Positions 58,546-64,000 of a stretch of 64,000 nucleotides of DNA are shown here, one piece after another. Each line of letters opens with the position of its first letter. Positions within the stretch are counted from its first letter, which is position 1. The translations under genes were made by a program, and so were the position numbers. The DNA is from Saccharothrix sp. NRRL B-16314 (GTDB taxonomy: Bacteria > Actinomycetota > Actinomycetes > Mycobacteriales > Pseudonocardiaceae), in assembly GCF_000716595.1 (NCBI RefSeq), contig NZ_JNXC01000005.1, positions 192,408 to 256,407 on the forward strand. The letters are read 5' to 3'. The notes beneath the pieces were generated by a model. That model worked only from the letters and a program-made list of their open reading frames with translations. It was not told the origin of the DNA and did not search any database.

Positions 58546-59217
58546 GTGATCCGTCCGCATGTCCTGCTCAGCGTCGCCGTCAGCGTGGACGGCTACATCG
58601 ACGACCGGGGTGCGGAGCGGTTCCCGCTGTCCAACGCAGAGGACTTCGACCACGTCGACCGGGTGCGAGCGGAGTCCGGCGCGATCCTGGTCGGTGCCGC
58701 CACGATCCGCCGGGACAACCCCCGGCTGCTGGTCAACAGCGCGGAACGGCGTGCCGCACGGGTCGCGGCGGGTCGCCCCGAGTACCCGTTGAAGGTCACC
58801 GTGACCGGCAGCGGCGACCTCGACCCGGCGCTCAAGTTCTGGCACCACGGCGGCGACAAGCTCGTCTACACCACGGACGCCGGGCACGCCCCCGCCCGCG
58901 CCGCGGTCGGGGACCTGGCGGAAGTCGTCCCGCTCGGCCCGGCCATCGACTTCGGCGCGCTGCTGGACGACCTCGGCGCACGCGGCGTCGACCGCCTGAT
59001 GGTGGAGGGAGGTGGCCGCATCCACACCGCGTTCCTGGCCGCCGGCCTGGTCGACGAGATCCGGATGGCCGTCGCGCCGATGCTGATCGGACAGGCCGCC
59101 GCGCCGCGGTTCGTCAACCCGGCCGAGTTCCCGGGCGGACCGGCCCGCCGCTTCCACCTGGAGGAGGTGGCCAAGCTCGGCGACGTCGCCGTGCTGCGCT
59201 ACTTCCCGAAGGCCTGA
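58546..59217 (+). CDS. RibD C-terminal/dihydrofolate-reductase-like protein
   Basis: A 223-aa NADPH reductase of the RibD C-terminal family. LLSVAVSVDGYIDD is the N-terminal signature; ILVGAATIRRDNPRLLV and VDRLMVEGGGRIHTAFLAAGLVDEI are the substrate and cofactor segments. Stand-alone members reduce ribosylaminopyrimidine or related compounds. GTG 58546 is chosen because upstream codons are not family-like. Beside a creatininase-family hydrolase it suggests pterin/pyrimidine chemistry. The 3' end overlaps DoxX by 19 bp. Confidence 0.86.
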   Translation: MIRPHVLLSVAVSVDGYIDDRGAERFPLSNAEDFDHVDRVRAESGAILVGAATIRRDNPRLLVNSAERRAARVAAGRPEYPLKVTVTGSGDLDPALKFWHHGGDKLVYTTDAGHAPARAAVGDLAEVVPLGPAIDFGALLDDLGARGVDRLMVEGGGRIHTAFLAAGLVDEIRMAVAPMLIGQAAAPRFVNPAEFPGGPARRFHLEEVAKLGDVAVLRYFPKA

Positions 59218-59612
59218 AGCAGCGCCTTCACGGTGTCGCGGCGGAACCACGCCACCACGGCCGCCACCGCGACGACGACCGCCGGCAGCACCGCCGCCGC
59301 CGGGTCGCCGAGGATGACCGCCTCGGTAACCACCGCACCCGTCATCACGCCCGCCACGCCCAGCGCGGCGAGGCCGCACAGCCGTGGCACGAGCAGGCCG
59401 AGCCCGCCCGCGATCTCCAGCACACCGGTCACGTACCGCAGCCACTGCCCGAACCCGATCCTGTCGAACTTGCCGACGAACTGGTCGCCGAACAGCGACC
59501 AGCCGCTGTAGACCATGAACGCGGCCAGGAGCACCTGCAACGCCCAGAGCAGCACGTTCCCGACACCGCTGCGGTGTGGCATGGCGGACTCGGGCATGGC
59601 GGGCTCAGACAT
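59199..59612 (-). CDS. DoxX-like small membrane protein
   Basis: A 137-aa membrane protein with four helices. LLWALQVLLAAFMVYSGWSLF and WLRYVTGVLEIAGGLGLLVPRL match the DoxX family. Family members are linked with oxidoreductase or thiol-redox complexes. ATG 59612 overlaps the end of the CDP-alcohol transferase and has GGAGGGAG upstream. Confidence 0.85.
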   Translation of the reverse strand: MSEPAMPESAMPHRSGVGNVLLWALQVLLAAFMVYSGWSLFGDQFVGKFDRIGFGQWLRYVTGVLEIAGGLGLLVPRLCGLAALGVAGVMTGAVVTEAVILGDPAAAVLPAVVVAVAAVVAWFRRDTVKALLQAFGK

Positions 59613-60327
59613 GGCGGGCTCCCTCCACCGGTACCGCGGCATCACGCCACAACCGGGCGATGTCACGGCCGAACGACCAGATCAACGCGGCCAGCGCGAG
59701 CGCGACCAGCACGCCGGAGTGCGGCACCAACCCGGACGCGGCCACGACCAGCACGATCCCCTGCACGGCGGCCACCACCTTGCGCGCGTAACTCGGCGGC
59801 AGCGCACCCCTCAGCCAGGCCAAGCCCCAGGAAGCCACGACGAACGCGTACCGCAGGGCGCCCATCACCAGCACCCACGGCCCGAACTCGAACGCCACGT
59901 GCACGCTCAACACCAGGATGAGGAACGCGTCGACCTCCATGTCGAACCGCGCGCCCAACGGTGACGCCGTGCCCGTGCGGCGGGCGACCTGACCGTCCAC
60001 GAAGTCGAGCGAGAGCGCCACCGCACCGAGCACGACGAGCAGCGCGGTGTGATCCGCGCCGTCGGCCACCATCGCCGTGATGCCGCCGACCAGCAGCCCC
60101 CGGGCCAGCGTGACGCGGTCCGCCGGGCCGAGCACACCGGTCGCGGTCCGCTGCAACGCGCCGCTCAGCAACGCCTGCGTGCCGACCGCGTACGCGATCC
60201 CCGCGAGCCAGCCCAGCGGACCGAGCCCGACCGCGCACTCCAGCACGCCGAGCAGGAACACCTGGACCGCCGCCCAAGCGGTGGGTTCGGTGTTCGTCGG
60301 CGCCGCGCTGTGCTGAAGTGTGGTCAT
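59605..60327 (-). CDS. CDP-alcohol phosphatidyltransferase family protein
   Basis: A 240-aa membrane enzyme with about six helices. The active-site signature is LDFVDGQVARRTGTASPLGARFDMEVDAFL, the D-G-x2-A-R-x8-G-x3-D-x3-D pattern that transfers phospho-alcohols from CDP-lipids or CDP-sugars. ATG 60327 follows AAAGGGG. It is overlapped by the DoxX gene and divergent from the dehydrogenase. The product lipid is unknown. Confidence 0.9.
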   Translation of the reverse strand: MTTLQHSAAPTNTEPTAWAAVQVFLLGVLECAVGLGPLGWLAGIAYAVGTQALLSGALQRTATGVLGPADRVTLARGLLVGGITAMVADGADHTALLVVLGAVALSLDFVDGQVARRTGTASPLGARFDMEVDAFLILVLSVHVAFEFGPWVLVMGALRYAFVVASWGLAWLRGALPPSYARKVVAAVQGIVLVVAASGLVPHSGVLVALALAALIWSFGRDIARLWRDAAVPVEGARHV

Positions 60328-60374
60328 CGCGCCCCTTTGTGGCGGTGGGCCTCGTCGTCCGGAGGTTTGTACAG

Positions 60375-61346
60375 ATGACACGCTTCGCGAAGGCCCTTTG
60401 GTTCACCTCAGCCGGAAAGTGTGAGATCCGACCGGTCGAACTGCCTTCGCCCGGACCCGGCGAAGTCCTGGTCCGCACCCTCTACTCGGGCGTCAGCCGC
60501 GGCACGGAGAGCCTGGTCCTGCGCGGCGGCGTGCCGGCGAACCAGCACGACGTGATGCGGGCGCCGTTCCAGGAGGGCGACTTCCCGTGGCCCGTCAAGT
60601 ACGGGTACCTGAACGTCGGTGTGGTGGAACACGGTCCGCTCCTCGGTCGCACGGTGTTCTGCCTCTATCCACACCAGACACACTATGTCGTTCCGGCCGA
60701 CGCGGTGACTCCCGTGCCGGACGGCGTGCCCGCGGAGCGCGCGGTGCTCGCCGGGACGGTGGAGACGGCCGTGAACGCGCTGTGGGACGCGAAGCCCCTG
60801 ATCGGTGACCGGATCGCGGTGGTCGGCGGCGGGATGGTCGGGTGCGCGGTGGCCGCCGTGCTGGCCCGGTTCCCCGGCGTGCGGCTGCAACTGGTCGACG
60901 CCGACCCGTCCCGCGCGTCGGTGGCCGCCGCGCTCGGCGTCGACTTCGCATCACCCGACCGGGCGACCGGTGACTGCGACCTCGTGGTGCACGCGAGCGC
61001 GACCGAGGCGGGGCTGGAGCGGTCGCTGTCGTTGCTCGCTCCGGAGGGCGAGGTGCTGGAGCTGAGCTGGTACGGCGACCGGCGGGTCAGCGTGCCGCTG
61101 GGCGAGTTCTTCCACTCCCGCCGGCTGCGGCTGAGGAGCAGCCAGGTCGGCGTGGTGGCGCGGCCGGACCGCACGTACGCCGAGCGGATGGCGCTCGCGC
61201 TGGACCTGCTCGCCGATCCCGTGTTCGACGCGCTCATCACCGGCGAGAGCGACTTCGACGACCTGCCGTCCGTGCTGCCGGGGTTGGCGAGCGGCGAGCT
61301 CCCGGCCCTCTGCCTGCGGGTCACTTACGGTTCCGCGCACCGGTAG
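60375..61346 (+). CDS. Zinc-binding-type dehydrogenase (MDR family)
   Basis: A 323-aa medium-chain dehydrogenase-like protein. It has a GroES-like N-terminus (PSPGPGEVLVRTLYSGVSRGTES) and a Rossmann loop VVGGGMVGCAVAAVL. The usual zinc cysteines are not evident; the gene is most like the sugar/threonine-dehydrogenase-related subgroup. ATG 60375 follows GGAGG. The creatininase follows 9 bp later, so both are one operon. Confidence 0.82.
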   Translation: MTRFAKALWFTSAGKCEIRPVELPSPGPGEVLVRTLYSGVSRGTESLVLRGGVPANQHDVMRAPFQEGDFPWPVKYGYLNVGVVEHGPLLGRTVFCLYPHQTHYVVPADAVTPVPDGVPAERAVLAGTVETAVNALWDAKPLIGDRIAVVGGGMVGCAVAAVLARFPGVRLQLVDADPSRASVAAALGVDFASPDRATGDCDLVVHASATEAGLERSLSLLAPEGEVLELSWYGDRRVSVPLGEFFHSRRLRLRSSQVGVVARPDRTYAERMALALDLLADPVFDALITGESDFDDLPSVLPGLASGELPALCLRVTYGSAHR

Positions 61347-61355
61347 GTTCCGGGC

Positions 61356-62036
61356 ATGTACCTGCCGGACACCACCGAAGACGCGCGGGCGGCGACCGTG
61401 GCGGTCCTGCCGATCGGCAGCCACGAGCAGCACGGCCCGTACCTGCCGTTGGCGACGGACACGGTCATCGCCTGCACGATCGCGCGGGCCATCGCGGACG
61501 CGCACCCGGTCCGGCTGCTGCCACCGATCACGATCTCGTGCTCGCACGAGCACGCCGACTGGCCGGGCACCGTGAGCATCTCGGCGCGGACGCTGTACTC
61601 GGTGGTGCGGGACATCGCGGACTCGTTGCGCCGGTCCGGTGTGCCGCACCTGGTGCTGGTCAACGCGCACGGCGGGAATTACGTGCTGTCGAACGTCGTG
61701 CAGGAGTCCGAGGGGATGGCGTTGTTCCCGAGCAGCGCCGACTGGGCCGCCGCGCGGGCCGCCGCCGGGATGGAGACGTCGTCGCGCAGCGACATGCACG
61801 CGGGCGAGCTGGAGACTTCCGTCCTCCTGCACGCCCATCCGGAGCTGGTGAAACCCGGCTACGAGACCAGCGACCACCTGGCCGACGACCGGCCGCACCT
61901 GCTCACGCTGGGGCTCGCGCCGTACACGTCGTCCGGGGTGGTCGGGCGTCCTTCGCTCGCGTCAGCCGACAAGGGCCGGGACCTGCTCGCGGGGCTCGTC
62001 TCGGCGTTCGGCGCCTGCCTGGCGCTGTTCGGCTGA
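61356..62036 (+). CDS. Creatininase-family amidohydrolase
   Basis: A 226-aa metal-dependent amidohydrolase. The family motifs are LPIGSHEQHGPYLPLATD, SCSHEHADWPGTVSI, LVNAHGGN and DMHAGELETS, holding the metal Glu, His and Asp ligands. Relatives include creatininase, MftE and the archaeal FAPy-type deformylase ArfB, so an amide-opening step on a pyrimidine or pterin precursor is plausible. It overlaps the LPG-synthase-like gene by 75 bp on the opposite strand. Confidence 0.87.
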   Translation: MYLPDTTEDARAATVAVLPIGSHEQHGPYLPLATDTVIACTIARAIADAHPVRLLPPITISCSHEHADWPGTVSISARTLYSVVRDIADSLRRSGVPHLVLVNAHGGNYVLSNVVQESEGMALFPSSADWAAARAAAGMETSSRSDMHAGELETSVLLHAHPELVKPGYETSDHLADDRPHLLTLGLAPYTSSGVVGRPSLASADKGRDLLAGLVSAFGACLALFG

Positions 62037-62912
62037 CCCGCGCCGCGCCAGGACCAGGACGCCGGGCAGGCTGCTGATCAGCGCCAACACCCCGTACACC
62101 ACGCCGGTCGTAAGACCTTGGGCCGCGCCGAGGCCGGCCGCGCCGAACGCCACCGCGAGGAACGCCTCGCGCGGCCCGAAGCCGCCGACGTTCACCGGCA
62201 CGGCCATCACCAGCAGGGCGAGCACGACCAGCGGGACGAGACGGCCGATCGGCGCGTCCGCGCCCGCCAGCCGTGCCGCGACGACGAACAGCGCCACGTG
62301 ACCGGCCACGGCCGCCGCCGACAGCAGAACGACCTTCGGCAGGACCTCCGCGTTCACCAGCCCCGTGCGGGCGTCCGCCCACGCCGTCCTCAGGTGTTCG
62401 CGCACTCTCGCGGACCTGCCGGCGGCCACCGCGACGGCGACCGCGACCGACGCGGCCACCAGGACGCCCTGACCCGGCAGCTCGACCGGCACCCCCTCGG
62501 TGATCAGCACCGCCGCACCCAGCGCCACCAGCACCACCTGACCGGCGGCCCGCTCGAACACCACCGCCCGCACACCGCGCCCGACGTCACCGGACCGGCG
62601 CCCGTGGCTCACCGCCCGGTGCACGTCACCGAGGACGCCGGCGGGCAGCACGGCGTTGAGCAGCAGCGCCCGGTAGTAGTCCGACACGGCCTTGCCGAGG
62701 GTGAGCGGCAGGCCGAGGCGACGGGCGATGACGCACCACCGCCACGCGCCGGCCACCGTGGTCAGCAGCCCGATCCCCAGCGCGACCGCGACGGACCAGC
62801 CGTCGACCGCGCGCAGGCCGGCGACGAACGCGTCGGTGCCCAGCCGCCACCCGAGCGCCACCAGGATGCCGATCGCGCCGAGCAGCCTCAGCCACGCCCA
62901 GAGCCGGGTCAC
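61962..62912 (-). CDS. LPG-synthase/flippase-like membrane protein (UPF0104 type)
   Basis: A 316-aa membrane protein of the lysylphosphatidylglycerol synthase TM family with about eight helices. Marks are DYYRALLLNAVLPAGVLGDVHRAV, VFERAAGQVVLV and VPVNVGGFGPREAFLAVAFG. It lacks the aminoacyl transferase domain, so it may move a lipid or glycan precursor. GTG 62912 overlaps the methyltransferase stop. The C-terminal 30 residues are coded antisense to the creatininase end. Confidence 0.83.
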   Translation of the reverse strand: MTRLWAWLRLLGAIGILVALGWRLGTDAFVAGLRAVDGWSVAVALGIGLLTTVAGAWRWCVIARRLGLPLTLGKAVSDYYRALLLNAVLPAGVLGDVHRAVSHGRRSGDVGRGVRAVVFERAAGQVVLVALGAAVLITEGVPVELPGQGVLVAASVAVAVAVAAGRSARVREHLRTAWADARTGLVNAEVLPKVVLLSAAAVAGHVALFVVAARLAGADAPIGRLVPLVVLALLVMAVPVNVGGFGPREAFLAVAFGAAGLGAAQGLTTGVVYGVLALISSLPGVLVLARRGSAEQRQAGAERRDEPREQVPALVG

Positions 62913-63688
62913 GTCGGCAGCGCCAGCAGGTCGGTGTGGTGCACGACGACGCGCGGACCGGCGTCCCGCTTGCGCCGCAGGTAGTCGGGCGCCTCGGCGG
63001 CGAGCGCGGGTTCCTGCTCGACCGCCGCGTCCACCCACCCGCGCAGCCACTCGGCTGCCAACGCCGCTTGGGCCGGCCCCAGCCGCCACGGGCTCGGGCT
63101 GGTGGTGACGGTCGCGCCGCGCCGTTCGAAGGCTGCCACGGTGGCCTCGACGGCGTCCGGCCCGAGCAGTCGACGGCCGGCGACGACGCGGCGCTGGTGT
63201 GCGTTGAAGGCGGCCTCGAACTCGGCGTCCAGCGGTTCGACCGGGTCGAACTCCACCCGACCCGCCACGGACAGCGTGAACAGCGCCGGGCAGCCCGCGT
63301 CGACGCACGCCCCGGCCAACCGGTCCACTTCGTCCCGGGTCAGCAGGTCGAGCAACGCCGACGCGGTGACCAGCGACGTGCCCGCGAGGTCGGCGGCGGT
63401 GAGCGCGGTGAGGTCACCTTCGCGCGTCTCGACCGCAACGCCGCTCACCGTGGCCGCCGCGATGTCGAGCAGCCGGGGGTCGCGGTCGTGCAGCACCCAG
63501 TGCTGCGGACCGTCCAGCCGTCCGGCGAGCCATCGTCCCAGCGATCCCGTGCCACACCCCAGATCACGCACCACGAGGGGTGCCCGGTTCAGATGGATCT
63601 TGCGGAACAGGTCCACCAGGTCACCCGCACGAGCGTCCGCGTCGGCCTTTTCGCGCAGTGCCAGCCATTCCGGGGCGAAGGTGCTCAT
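62909..63688 (-). CDS. Class I SAM-dependent methyltransferase
   Basis: A 259-aa Rossmann methyltransferase. SAM motif I is VVRDLGCGTGSLGRWL (about 40-55); WVLHDRDPRLLD is motif II and VTASALLDLLT is motif IV region. The substrate is unknown. It precedes the flippase-like gene by a 4-base overlap (GTGA) and so is likely co-transcribed in the cluster. Confidence 0.88.
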   Translation of the reverse strand: MSTFAPEWLALREKADADARAGDLVDLFRKIHLNRAPLVVRDLGCGTGSLGRWLAGRLDGPQHWVLHDRDPRLLDIAAATVSGVAVETREGDLTALTAADLAGTSLVTASALLDLLTRDEVDRLAGACVDAGCPALFTLSVAGRVEFDPVEPLDAEFEAAFNAHQRRVVAGRRLLGPDAVEATVAAFERRGATVTTSPSPWRLGPAQAALAAEWLRGWVDAAVEQEPALAAEAPDYLRRKRDAGPRVVVHHTDLLALPT

Positions 63689-63736
63689 GGCTGCAGACTA
63701 GATGAGGAACTCCAGGATTGGATGGTGGCCGGACGT

Positions 63737-64000
63737 TCAGGCGGCGAGGGGCACCGGTGGTCGGTGGAGCAGGTTTTGCCGGGGCCTTTGGGCGGGGTCC
63801 ACGTGACGCGGCGGGATGAACGCCGGAATACCGCCGGTCATCGTGATCCGCCAACGCGAGTGGTGCACCAGGGAATGATGCGTGCGGCACAGGAGAACGA
63901 GGTTGCCCAGATCCGTAGCGCCGCCGTCCGCCCAGAATGTGACGTGGTGCGCGTCGCACCATTTCGGCGGTCGGGAACAGATGGGTCGACCTTGGGCGCG
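63737..64000 (-). CDS. HNH endonuclease, 5' end outside window (DUF222-HNH type)
   Basis: The visible 87 C-terminal residues have an HNH nuclease motif: WCDAHHVTFWADGGATDLGN followed by LVLLCRTHHSLVH, with the His, Asn and His ligands and paired Cys. The tail RHVDPAQRPRQNLLHRPP is typical of the abundant actinobacterial DUF222-HNH group. The N-terminal part lies beyond the right edge. Confidence 0.88.
   Translation of the reverse strand, partial: RAQGRPICSRPPKWCDAHHVTFWADGGATDLGNLVLLCRTHHSLVHHSRWRITMTGGIPAFIPPRHVDPAQRPRQNLLHRPPVPLAA

Overview
The window is high-GC, densely coded DNA with frequent GTG starts and GTGA/ATGA/TGATG stop-start overlaps. It suits a filamentous actinomycete. A two-domain geosmin synthase, a SARP/NB-ARC regulator, a LAL regulator, an XRE/DUF397 pair and an exosortase all point that way. 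Placement near the Pseudonocardiales (Saccharothrix/Lentzea/Actinosynnema-like) is an inference from gene content only. No rRNA, tRNA or CRISPR was recognised.

Region by region: 1-11.6 kb carries the conserved actinobacterial murI / rhomboid / MBL hydrolase / cysM-cysO-mec / DUF2231 / P1 peptidase / DUF2017 / clpS block, divergent from pncB-pncA. This is the order of M. tuberculosis Rv1329c-Rv1339 with extra genes inserted: an SMP-30 lactonase and a secreted polysaccharide deacetylase plus CE1-CBM2 esterase pair. 11.7-16.9 kb is an exosortase island: two choice-of-anchor P type secreted proteins, a 55-aa LAATG anchor peptide, a WecB-like epimerase, exosortase (Cys/Arg/His triad) and a translationally coupled family 2 glycosyltransferase. 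17-26 kb has bioY, dinG, an IS5-type element, a phospholipase D, a PTH2-like protein, serB and ctaD. 26.2-30.7 kb holds two paralogous LAxTG surface proteins next to a two-component system and an HD hydrolase. 30.6-34.6 kb is a five-gene overlapping methionine-salvage operon (SfnB/DszC-like flavoenzyme, mtnA, mtnC, mtnB, mtnD).

34.7-38.3 kb contains an XRE regulator overlapping a glycosyltransferase-like gene, a small membrane protein and a Tat-exported papain-like protein. 38.4-49.1 kb is regulatory and accessory: LAL regulator, quinone oxidoreductase, FMN reductase, MFS exporter, nucleotidyltransferase, SARP regulator, XRE and DUF397. 49.1-56 kb has geosmin synthase, a SRPBCC protein and an iron-siderophore ABC importer preceded by an IdeR/DmdR-like iron box. 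56-63.7 kb is a cluster that may make or modify a membrane-linked small molecule: alkaline-phosphatase-fold membrane enzyme, RibD-type reductase, DoxX, CDP-alcohol phosphotransferase, dehydrogenase, creatininase-family hydrolase, LPG-synthase/flippase-like membrane protein and methyltransferase. An HNH endonuclease gene is cut by the right edge.

Intergenic DNA is unusual. A 22-bp-period repeat family (core GAACGTAGGACTCAC) occurs at three loci, once as an inverted dimer and once interrupted by the IS element. Several stop codons are followed directly by short tandem arrays (20 bp x4, 14 bp x4, 12 bp x3). The two LAxTG genes share promoter elements at identical distances.
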